Positions 12,197-22,940 of a stretch of 64,000 nt of DNA are shown here, piece after piece. The stretch covers positions 7,750,001 to 7,814,000 of the forward strand of contig CM106585.1 in NCBI GenBank assembly GCA_048013815.1, read 5' to 3'. Position numbers and translations under genes: made by a program. The notes under the pieces were generated by a model, which was not told where the DNA came from, did not search any database, and saw only the letters and a list, made by a program, of their open reading frames with translations. How positions within the stretch are numbered: position 1 is the stretch's first letter; the number at the start of each line of letters is the position of its first letter. The stretch is from Setoptus koraiensis. Lineage: Eukaryota; Arthropoda.

Positions 12197-13313
12197 ATTC
12201 AACTAATCACTTGCACAATGCACTTTGCACGAGCTACACGTGCTGATATAACGTGCTGATGTAGCGTGCTGTTATAACGCGTGCTTATGTAACGTACTCC
12301 GTACATAACGTGCTACACAGTGTATACAGTGTTGTATCAGAAAGAGAGTGCGCCCCCCATCGGTGAGTGCAAATATTCGTGCAATACGCCAATGCGCGTA
12401 TCGTTTCGCCTTGGCGCCACCAACTGGCCCCATCCGACGGTAACTCGGCTACTTTGGCCGCCACTTTGACCGCTCGCTCACAATCTAGCCATGTATCTAG
12501 CCATGTGTCTGGCCATGTATGTAGCCATGTGTCTGGCCGTGTATCTGGCCGTGTGGGCCACACTTTATCCCCATCAGGCGCATTATATCTTAATGACTGC
12601 GTCTCGGCGACTGTGTCCGCGAATATGCACGAGCAGACATTATGCAAATCATTTTCATTATTGGCTTGCGTAGCATAATAAACGGCCAAACGTAGAAACG
12701 TCCAACTTGAACTGAAACTGGCCACAGATAGGATTTTCTCGGGAAAAACAATCTGCCCATCGAGCGATGTCATGCTTTTATGGCATCTTATGTCCATGCC
12801 AACATCATTATCGTCGCGATGATCGCTATTCAGCGACCAATTAATGCAATTTACACGCACCAATGATGATACCCATCAAATCAGAATTGGCAGCATTTGA
12901 TCACTTGATGACCGCGCCATCAAACCATCGGCCCCTCAGCCTGTTGAGGTGCGCACGCTTCGGGCCGGCTCACTGACACATCCCAATAATCGTTGCTTCG
13001 GCGCTTTTGTATTAATCGAAACAGCTCAACCGGCCACAAAGGCTGAAAAATATCAAATCGACTGGCTGGTAATCGGTTTGTCTCAAACCAACTGTCGGAT
13101 TGCGCGACATGACAAGACAAAGCAACCAAGTTTGAAACATCTACGTATGTAACCTCCCGACGATCAGCCAAAAAGAATCGGCTAATCAAAATTGGTCCAA
13201 GGCACACAAAAAAGCAAGTGGTTGAGCATCAATTGAGACTGTATCTAAACTGGTGATACATGAAGCCAATGATACATCAAATAGTATGGCAAAAATGAAA
13301 AAATGAAATTAGC

Positions 13314-13318
13314 AAAAA
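13314..13318 (-). terminator. RNA polymerase III T-run terminator of the tRNA-Val gene
   Basis: Five consecutive T on the minus strand, 7 bases after base 73 of the tRNA, as expected for a pol III stop. Confidence 0.75.
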
Positions 13319-13325
13319 GCTAATG

Positions 13326-13398
13326 TGTACCTGCCAGGTCTCGAACCTGGGACCTTCTGCGTGTTAGGCAGATGTGATAACCACTACACTACAGGTAC
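13326..13398 (-). tRNA. tRNA-Val (anticodon AAC)
   Basis: The cloverleaf is complete without an intron. The acceptor stem GTACCTG/CAGGTAC pairs perfectly, the D arm is GTGTAGTGGTTATCAC, and the anticodon stem-loop TCTGC-CTAACAC-GCAGA reads AAC. The variable loop is AGGTC, the T arm is CCAGG-TTCGAGA-CCTGG, and base 73 is A, as usual for valine tRNAs. The internal B box GGTTCGAGACC and the A-box region are intact. CCA is not encoded. A T5 run lies 7 bases downstream. The gene is on the same strand as, and about 460 bases past, the donor at 13855. Confidence 0.95.
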
Positions 13399-13854
13399 TC
13401 GATATGCTAAATAGCGACAATAGAGAATACAATTCCTATGCTGTTCATCGAATGTCATGTTATGAGCCGTTTAGCAAGAGATAACTGGATATTGTTTGGA
13501 TTCCGACGAGTCAGGGGCCTTTTTCTTTGACTCACTGCAGTTTGCTTTGGCGCAATCAAGCACACTGACATGAAGAGCGCACGCACACAATAATACACAC
13601 ACACACACAATGAAATAAACTGGCTATGATGTTAATGAGCAACTGATAATGATTATCTTGAACTTGGAGGCGCCACCTAGTGTCGAGATCGCAAAAGAAA
13701 CTTGGAGGCTTGAGGAAGAATGAGCGAGAGAAACGAATCCTTTGGGGCGCCAAATGGCGAACTCAACGGGAAAGAGGCCAAAAGGACGGACAATGTGAGA
13801 GATTCTCCCAATCTCTTAGATTTGGACCCGTAGAGAGAGTGCAAGGTAACTTAC
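13399..13854. other. Start of intron after the common exon
   Basis: Follows the donor at 13854 on the minus strand and ends at the tRNA gene. It holds a short CA tract at about 13597-13609 and nothing else recognisable. Confidence 0.4.
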
Positions 13855-14561
13855 CGCTTGGCGGCCATGTCATATGTCTTGAGTGCCTCGGCTGGCTCCA
13901 GCTCGAATGGATTGTCAAAAATAGTCAAGTGGCGCATTGGATCACAGGTGATCAATTGGTCGTTTGTTGTTGGTGTTGTTGTCGCTCGTTGAATTGTGTT
14001 TGCTGGTGCCGCTGTTGCTGTTGTGCGATCTATCAACGATTGACCAGCACTTATCATTGATCGATTATCTGGCTTGTCACACGACAACGACACTGAATTG
14101 GTGGAATTGGGACAGTTACCAGTGGCCATAATTAATGGTGCTGCACCGGCATCAGTGACAGTGTTGGTGGCTGCCAGCGAGGCCGACGGTAGCGAGGGCG
14201 CCGCCGTGGAGCCGCTCGAGATGGATCTGTCGGAATCGAACCAGGCGACACTTTTTTGCAACAGTCTCTTGCCGGTGTCCTCTGGCGCTGCTTGTTCTTG
14301 CTGGTTATTTTTTGAATTGTTGTTTGATGCAGTCGACGACATGGTTGTGCTTGTGTAGGCGCCCTCGTTGATGGGTGCATCCGTCAATGAGCTGCTGCAA
14401 GTTGAATGATGCTGCTGCTGCTGCTGCTGTTGTTGTTGGTAGTGGTTGATGTTGCCGTTGTTGTTGTTGTCGTTGTTGCTGCTACTGCTGCTGGCGCTGT
14501 TGCAATGGTCAGTGCTGCTGGGATAATGTTTATCGGTGTCTTGATTGATACGATTGCTAGT

Positions 14562-14618
<57 letters not shown>

Positions 14619-14815
14619 GAGCAATGATATTTTATTATTGTTGCTATTTCTACAAGTTGCCTTTTTCCTCACAATCACAGTGGTGGTCGAGTGTTGCTGC
14701 TGCTGCTGCTGTTGCTCGTTTGATTTGTCCTCACTTCGACAGGTGAAACAGGCAGATTTTTTGGCGCCAGCCAACGAAGCGGTGCACTTGTAGTTGGCTA
14801 AATGGGAATTAATGA
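13855..14815 (-). CDS. Common downstream exon of the low-complexity gene
   Basis: The exon is 961 nt, open throughout. The acceptor GTGCAG|TC follows a pyrimidine stretch and a good branch-like TTCTAAT. A second AG 18 bases further in (TTTAG|CC, exon from 14797) has the same phase. Both take a phase-1 donor, matching the exons ending at 45627 and 31988. The donor is AAGCG|GTAAGT, phase 2. The protein begins near NYKCTASLAGAKKSACFTC, then has Gln and Asn runs (about 14562-14620), Ser/Thr-rich linker, and ends in an ordered stretch LTIFDNPFELEPAEALKTYD followed by MAAKR. That ordered end is the segment most likely to identify the family by search; it includes an NPF tripeptide. I do not recognise it. 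Confidence 0.7.
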
Positions 14816-17800
14816 CTGCACATGCAGTTGCGATGAACACAGGGATTAGAAATAGAAAAATACTTGATCATTAGTGGTTTGTGCGATATTACAACGCTAG
14901 CTAGTAGTGGACTGGCTGGTATGGCTGCACTAGCTGTAGCAGCGATATAGTGGCTGATACAGTGGCTGATATAGTGGCAGATATAATGGCAGCAAAATTA
15001 CAAATAGGCTACGAATTGGACGGCGCTGCACACAATACTCTTTGATACACCTGTCTACAGCAGAATTGATTGTAATGTGCAATAAAAAGTGGTAATAACA
15101 GTCGACTAGTTGCATAAGTTTGTCGTCAACAAACGCCGCTGTTGTCGCGGTTGTCGCGGTTGTCGTCGTTGTTGTTGTTGTTGTTGTTGTCGTTGCTGTT
15201 GCTGTTGTTGCTGCTGTTGTTGTTGCTGCTGTTGCTGTTGTCGAATTACAAAACCATTTAAACGTTAACAGTGCATAATCGCACTGTGACGGCCAAGTGG
15301 CACCAACGGCAACAGTCACGAGTGTGTGTGTGTGTGTGTGTGTGAGAGAGGTGCCATGAGGTTAAATGACGATGATACATCAGCATGTAATCGGGATGTA
15401 ATCAGGATATTAGCAGGACATTAGCAGGATATGTGCAAAAAACAAAGCAGCCCTGCTAATAATAAGCACATTTTGTAACAGTAGTAGTGTCACTAATGGA
15501 TATCATCATCACAAATACAAATGATGACACACACACACACTCACGTTAATCGATACAAACATCAACAACAGTATTCTAATGTGTAATGGTGGCAATTAGC
15601 CACCACCATACCTGTGCGCCATGCTCTATAGCTCACTATTAGCCTACTAATCAAGCGCTCGAGCAGCCTAATAGACAGCTCAACTACTGGCATTACCTGT
15701 TAGATTAGCTTGCCAATTGTTGTTGTTGTTGTTGTTGTCGCTGTTGTTGTCAGCTGTTGTTGACAAATAAACTAACAGAGAGAGAGAGAGAGAACATTAG
15801 ATTGATCAATGATCATATAACAACAAATTATCATTCATTTTGCAACTCGCTCGCCAACGGCCTGTGCGGATTGTGTGCCAAACTCACCTGTCCGCTCTGC
15901 CGATTATTCCACACTGTGTATACAATATACAGCCGATTTAGCTCTAATGCCACGGAATATTCGGGGACCATTTCGGTGGTTGTTGTGACGCTGCAACTTG
16001 GAGGCAGCGTGCCGAGCCGGCCAAAACAACGACAACATGAACGACACAACAGCCAGATACGCTTCAGAGCAATTGTTTGCAAGGGGCGCTTCTCTTGATT
16101 TTTTCGCCGGCATTTTTCGCCGCGCGAACATCAACGCCAATTATGGGGCCAGTCAGTGCAAATTCATTGAACTGGTGCAAGCGGCCAGAGGCGAGCCCCG
16201 TTTGACATGACACTAAAAACGTTGCATCGACACACTGCTGCCCACGCCGAATTCAATTCTGCCCTCTCTCCCTTGCTCGCTCTCTCTCTCTCTCTCCCTT
16301 GCTCGCTCCATCTCCCTCTCGGGGCTTTTATTCTGACCAGAGTGGCATGGGAGCAGCACAAAGGCGATATTATATACACCAGCTAGATAGTGTGTGTGTA
16401 TATTGACACCGCGAGTGGCGGTGCTTAGCGGACGTTACGCAACCGGCTAATGGCGGACGCAGCCAAGGTGAACTAGATAATAGTTGGTTAACTGTTTGGC
16501 GCCTGTATCGGCGCCAAGCCAGCTCACAATCAATGAATAGCCTGGCCAAAGTTGCGAGCTGCTGCAGTTGCGCCGAAACACCGACGGCCGGCCGCATTGG
16601 GCCGGCAACTGGCTTGCCATTTTGGTAATGGTGGCGAGGGGCCGGAGTGGCTGGCTTTAGTTGATAATAAAAGACGACACAACATGGCCCATTCGAGCAA
16701 CCACGCCAAACGGATATGACCGCCCGTTATTTTCTGGCCGGCCCGTGTGCCGGTGCTCACACAATTTATATATACATTGTATATATATATATTAAAGGCC
16801 AGCTCGGCTCGAGCCAGCCAAATGTGTTATCGGTGATGTGAACCGACTGCACTAACTATGCGGCCAGCGCCCAAAGCTTTTGCCTGCCGGCTAAACGCCG
16901 ACCTGATAGATGAGGCTCCCCTATCCCCAAGCTGAAACGGTGCGCGTTATATATCGCGATTCGCGAAATATCTCGATCGCAGCAGCGACAGGTAGGTCGC
17001 TGTTTGGCGCCGATTACATGAGGCAGCCCAGTTGCTGCAATGTCAGTCGGTTGGCTAGATAATGTTACACGCACCGATAGCCGTTGATAATAACAAATCT
17101 CATCTTTTGCTTTAATGTTGTTGCTGTTGTTGGCGTCGCTGCTTTTGTTGTTGTTGTTGTTTTTGTGTGTGTGTTATAGCTGTCGGCTGAAGTTGCACGA
17201 GTTGTTAACATGACTGAATGGACAAATACACATTACATAACACAACCCCATACCCATATAGCACATAGTACAACACACACAAACGGTATTACACCGCCGA
17301 TTATGTTATTATAAAGCGTTATAAGATGGCCGCAGAGAAAGAGTCACCTTGAACTGAAATATATTTCTTGGCTCACCTGTGTTGCCTCACAGCACCAACC
17401 AGTGGTAAGTGCTGCTGTTGCTGTTGTAACAACAGCAACACAAAATAACACAATGCAGTTACAAAAGAGATAAAATTCGTCGTTGTTGCTGCTGCAAACA
17501 TTTCGCCCTCACTTGCCGCTCAATGTCCAGTTTGACCGCTGCCGATAGTCATCATTTGCTGTCCAACGCGCACGTTATTATATGGCCAGATAATATTATT
17601 TTTTTTACTATATATTATAAATCAGATTGGCGCCAGCCGAACATGCTATAACATTTATAACAACACAAATAACAAACACCCAGCGCCAGTTTATAATGGC
17701 TCACTCTCTAATGGCGCACAATAGATTTACGCTAGATAGATCATGTTCAGTCGCGACTCGCGATGCAACAACAACACCAACAATGGCGCCCCTGGCAACC

Positions 17801-18768
17801 TGTGTACACCTGATGCAATAAATCTTATCAAAGTAACTATCGTCTGACACATTTATCTCTAGATGATAATAAATTATCACACTGTTGTCAATAACAATCT
17901 GTTCATGATGGTAATTGAATTCACAATATTCTCAACAAAATATCGCGCACTCATTGGCACTTCTCGCCATTGCACGAAGCCTCCGCTACCGCTTACAATG
18001 AAGCCGCTATATATATTTTAAATCATAAAATAATTCTACAAGTTGCATTTCATATTTTATATTTTGGATATTTTGTTCATGCAAATGACAGCAATTTATA
18101 AGCAAAGTGACAGTTTAGTAATGTGCAAATTCGCAAATCGCGCCCGCCAAATCAATTCAGTAAGATTTAAATTAAGTTTTCTGTGATCCAAGCATGAGTG
18201 AAATTGGAGAAGAATATTTTCATCGGATGATTGAATTTTCACAAATAGACCTCATTCCCTCTATCGGCTGTAGCTCTCGAGCCGGATGTTAACCGGGCAG
18301 AGAGGCTCTTGTCGCCGCTTGAAACGTTAACCGTTAACGCTTAACGAAGATATTCAATATTGCCGCTAGAACCAATAGCGAAACAATGCGAATGAGAAAT
18401 GCTAGATGGCGTTGGGTTTGACCAAACTGGGCCAGTTGTTACGTAAGAAACGGTACATTGCACGTTATATAGTACGTGACGTAGTGACGCCACTGCGTAA
18501 CAGGATTTTTTGTGAAGATTATGTCCACCAGATGCCGTTCCAGTCAGCGACTCAAACAATCAATGTTGGCAGCCAGTGGGGCCCGGCGCACTAATCTCAC
18601 GCTTGCCACGGGTGGGGGGGGATATAGACAAAGTTTGCGAGTTTATCGAAATCCCTCATACATCTAATGGGCTGATAATCAGATGAGATTGGACACCGGG
18701 GACCTCGCTAGTTGCATTACGGTGACTTTTGAGTTGACGGGATAACAAAATCCGCCAATCAGTGAAAG

Positions 18769-18816
18769 GCTCGAGTTTTGCGAGGCTCGAGTTTTGCGAA
18801 GCTCGAGTTTTCGCAA
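18769..18816. repeat. 16-bp tandem repeat, 3 copies
   Basis: Unit GCTCGAGTTTTGCGAG, starts at 18769, 18785 and 18801. Confidence 0.85.
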
Positions 18817-19860
18817 CGAAAAAGTCGGTAAAGTTGCCAGGTTTTTTTAGTAAAGTTGCGAGTGGCGAGCGTTCTCTGTCGAGCCCCAATCGCACGGGAA
18901 ATACTATTAGTTAGTAAGCGACGGGGCTCCAACTATTTACGGGCCTCGCCAGAAAAAATGACTCTAGGTTGAGCCATAATTCATTCTGTGCGATTTGAAA
19001 AGCCACTGAAAATTGCGCGCGCGCAATGCCTACAACAATGACAAAAGAAAATGGCCCCCGCGTAAATTGATGAACAATTCCTTTCAAGTTTAAAATGTCG
19101 GGCTTGAAATGTAAATTTCCTGTTGTCTGTTGATGCTTATCGCTGGTTACGCTGCACGAGGGCCCATTACGGGATATTCGTGTTGTCTTTCACAAGCGCA
19201 AATTTGGAAATGTTTACGAAAATTGGTGACTTTTCGTAAACTTTTTTGCGCTTTTTAGTGCTTGAGTGGATGCCATTTAAAACGAGCTGCTCCACGAATT
19301 TTCTGGCGTGATCATGTGAATCGAGTGAATGAGGTTCTCTTCGTATAATTTATTATTATGTGGGCGCTGTAATCGGCGGCACGGAAAACAAACAACAACA
19401 TCACGTCGCCATATCAACAAGTCTGCAAGCCGGATATTATGCGGATATTCCGGCCATGCTGACTGGTAATTTGTACAGTGATAGGCAATGGATGGACGGG
19501 GCGACGTGATCGGTCATGAATCGATCACCATAAACAGATCACGACGGGATAGTTTGAGTGGGCCGTTGCAGCCCGATAACGAGCCCTAATGGCTAAATGA
19601 TTAACTAAAACAACAAATGGCCCCCAAAGACAATAAACGCACATAAACAAAGACACCATGGCGCCGCCAAGTGGACATGTGACCCATTTAAACTTTGATG
19701 GATAGACATGGCAGTGGGCACGCTGGCCTCGTTGAGAGCTTGAGGCCCATGAATTTCGCCTGGCTGATTTTGTATTGTCGCGTACGAGGATAAGTGTACG
19801 TGTGCGGCAATGTCAAGACGCGTTACTAGCACGGTGTTAGTTTTTTATTTACATGTGGTG

Positions 19861-19958
19861 TGTCGTTGTTGCTGTGTCGTTGTTGTTGTGTCGTTGTTGT
19901 TGTGTCGTTGTTGCTGCTTCGTTGTTGTTATGCCGTTGTTGTTGTGCCGTTGTTGTTG
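19861..19958. repeat. 14-bp TTG-type minisatellite, 7 copies
   Basis: Unit TGTCGTTGTTGTTG with small changes, boundaries exactly every 14 bases. A 14-base unit cannot keep a reading frame, so this is non-coding despite resembling the coding triplet tracts. Confidence 0.9.
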
Positions 19959-20033
19959 TGCTTGCGTTGGGGCCCGCCAGCCGCCGCACTCATCGGGAAT
20001 GGCACAACTACTGCGGCCGGCGTGCCGCGAGCG

Positions 20034-20071
20034 ATGTGTTTTGAGGCCCAATGAGGGGCCCCAAAACACAT
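20034..20071. repeat. Inverted repeat / hairpin, 16-bp arms with one mismatch
   Basis: Arms 20034-20049 (ATGTGTTTTGAGGCCC) and 20056-20071 pair at 15 of 16 positions around a 6-base loop. The right arm carries GGGGCCCC. Confidence 0.85.
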
Positions 20072-22396
20072 CCAACTAATAGATTGAGATAGATAGGAGA
20101 TAGTTGGCAAAAGACAATTATTTTGTAGGCTCGACAATTGGCGTCGTTTTGTGTGCTGGTGTGAAAAGACAGCGCGCGACACAAACAAACGAGCCACGAC
20201 GCTAGCGATCTGCCAGCGAGCTTGCCAGCCAGCCAGCCAGCAGCGAGCACTCAGTCATTTAGCCAGACAGACAGTTAGTTAGCGCGACACACTTTATCTC
20301 ACAAGTAGTGAGTGGCGCTTATTTGCAAACTTTTGCCAGCCAGTCAGTCTGTCAGTCATTCGGTCGCAGCCGAAATCCGCCGGCGCGCGCCCAACCAAAC
20401 GACACAACAAAACAAATCTTGTCTAGACGCCAGTCGGACGAGATAAAATCTTTTTTGCCAGTCCCCCCCCTCCATTCTCAATTACTTTCCTATCGCTTTA
20501 CTTTTCCCCGTCACCGAATACGTCTGGTTAAATCAATTGTTTTGGTTTGCGGGCTGGGCGAGCCGGCACAACGAGCCACCGCCGACAAACTGACAGCCAC
20601 GACACGAGCAAAACTATATCGCCGGCTATAAACACACACACACACACGAGAACAGCAACGAGACAGAGAATGATAAAAAGCTTCTGGCGAGCTTGTTCCA
20701 GCGTGGGCTGACTGGCAAAAAATCGTGAGCATCTCATTCGCGTTTATCCCTCGATGGGGGGCGGGCGGGCGGCGCCGGACAGAGACGGGCCCCACGAAGA
20801 CCTCCCCCTGTCACACGAATCACGGCAATGGCTGGCGCATCGTGCCGGTGTGTGCCAGTGTGTTTTTTCTGGGGGAGGATATATTATGAATAAAAAACGA
20901 AACGGCGAGTGGCGTGGCCATTTGCAATTTCAATGAAAAAATAAATATCCAACATTGTCGGCCAAGCGGCCAACTGTCAGGGGATTGTTGCAACAGGGCC
21001 CCTCGTGTGACTGTAATACAACATGTCAGACATGTGTGCGTATAATGATAATAGCAATAATGAATATTTTCAGCCCAGCCCCCCTTCGTGCCGTCCAAAT
21101 ATCCACTAAAGAGCAGATATTTAGACACACACACACAAACAAAATCACACCACACCTATAGAGCTGGCCAGTGCGAGCCGCATGCAACTGACCGAGCGAG
21201 GTAATACTGTCACCGGCGAGAATAAATTAACAATGGCAACAAGATATAAATGGTCCGCAGGGTCATCTATCTAAGCGAATCTATCCGCTTTATATTCACG
21301 TGATGATAGTCGCGCATCGTATCAGTGGCACCATCTTGCTGGGCCCGCTCGGGCCTCATTATTTCGCGCTTGGCGCCCGGTTGTGTTGTGCCGTCGCGTT
21401 GGCCGGATCTGATGATCTTAACCGGCCGGCTGGCGGCCAGTCAGTCAGGCATATGATTCCGGCCAGATCAGTGGTAAGCGAGCGAGATTTGCCTGTGGTG
21501 GGGGCAGGCGCTTCAAACGACCAAGTAATCGACTCCAGTTGTCGAGCCGGCCAGCATTATGATGCAAGCCGGCGTTGTTGTCGCTGTTGTTGTTGTTCGC
21601 AGTCGGTTCGCAGTCGGTTCGCAGCCAATTCGAATGCATCCCCACTCGGCATTTTCAAGCGGTGCGCTGATATAAAGTAGATAAAATTCACCGCTGTCGC
21701 CGCATAAGTAGCTCAGCTAGCCAAGGCTGGCTGGCTGGCTGGCCAATGTGAAAAGTGGCCAACAAAACTGGCGGCCATGTGTAAATCCAACGTTACATTT
21801 GCGCGCGATCAATAATAATCCTCGACGTCGTTCGGATAGTCGGACAGTCGGATAGTCGGCCGACTCGAGCGACTCGATCCCGGCCAGCCAAGACACCCGA
21901 GGAATATTTTCGCTGCCTGCTGATAGTTTAACACCAACATAATTGATAGATAAATGGGGCCAAATCACGTGCGCCGGCCGAATGATTAATAGTATAGATG
22001 CTGATACGTTTAATGTTGCCAATGTTGCCTGCGCACTCTATCAGGCGACGATAGGCGACAACAATCTCTAGCCAATGTTAATAGTGGCATCACAAAATTG
22101 ACAGGTGAAATGGTCAGCTCCGAGAGTGAGCTGTAAAAGTGACTTGTGTGGGGGAGTTGGTCGAGTGCGGCTCCCACCGAGGGAGGTTTCGTATGACCAT
22201 TATCACCATTAACAGCTCTGGCTGGCTCGCTTCCCCAGTTTCCATGTTGATTCGACCGATATTATCGAATACAGAGAGAGAGAGAGAGGGGCCCACTCGA
22301 ACGAGAGAGAGAGAGAGCAACCAGTGAGCCAGCCGGACCAGGTGACCGCGAACGGCGCACAACCAAGCAAAGAATATTAATGACCGGCCAGCTCGG

Positions 22397-22486
22397 CCAT
22401 CGAGGCCGGCTCGACCATCGAGGCTGGCCCGACCATCGAGGCCGGCCTGACCATCGGGGCCAGCTTGACCATTGAGGCCAGCCAGA
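22397..22486. repeat. 18-bp minisatellite, 5 copies
   Basis: CCATCGAGG anchors recur every 18 bases from 22397. Unit approximately CCATCGAGGCCGGCTCGA. Confidence 0.85.
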
Positions 22487-22880
22487 CCGGCTTGGCCAGC
22501 TAGGCTAGATCAACACAGGCTGGCTGACAGGCCCACAGGCCGGCCAACAAAGCGGATTCAAGTTACACGATAAGCGTAAATTGATGTTTGTAGCCAATTT
22601 CATCATCCACTTGATGGCGTGTTGTTGATATTGTGTTTGTGATGCAATAGCCCCGTTATGAGGCCAAGCTGGGGCCCCATATGCTGCTGTGTGGTGCGTG
22701 TGAGCTGTTTCGAGACGCCTCAACTCAACGGCATGCACACCACAGAACCACTTACACCACTCACCTGTTATTTACCGTTATTACTGCAAATTAAAGGCAT
22801 TAATAGGCGCTACAATGCAGTAACTTATTTCCACACAGCTCACATGACCGCCACCGACTCAAATGAGCCACCTGGCGGAC

Positions 22881-22940
22881 AAACCCGCGCAAACCCGCAC
22901 AAACCCGCACAAACCCGCACAAACCCGCACAAACTCGGAC
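22881..22940. repeat. 10-bp minisatellite, 6 copies
   Basis: Unit AAACCCGCAC. The first copy has GCGC and the last is diverged. Confidence 0.9.

Larger units (their letters stand above)
7005..13325. other. Gene-poor region, probable intron
   Basis: No supported exon. It contains a 28-bp palindrome (7478), 17-, 18- and 9-bp tandem repeats, a hairpin (9965), TA-rich tracts (10374-10450), a TTG-rich block (11320-11610) followed by a CAA-rich block (11845-11935), and a 26-bp palindrome (12171). Confidence 0.5.

Noticed and set aside
12285-12863. Minus-strand frame of 192 codons
   Set aside because: No recognisable domain and no paired splice sites; includes a short TGTATCTGGCC-type repeat, so probably chance.
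14930-15319. Minus-strand Ala/Thr-rich frame just upstream of the common exon
   Set aside because: It begins at a non-ATG codon, and the only fair donor leaves phase 2, which does not fit the phase-1 acceptor at 14815.
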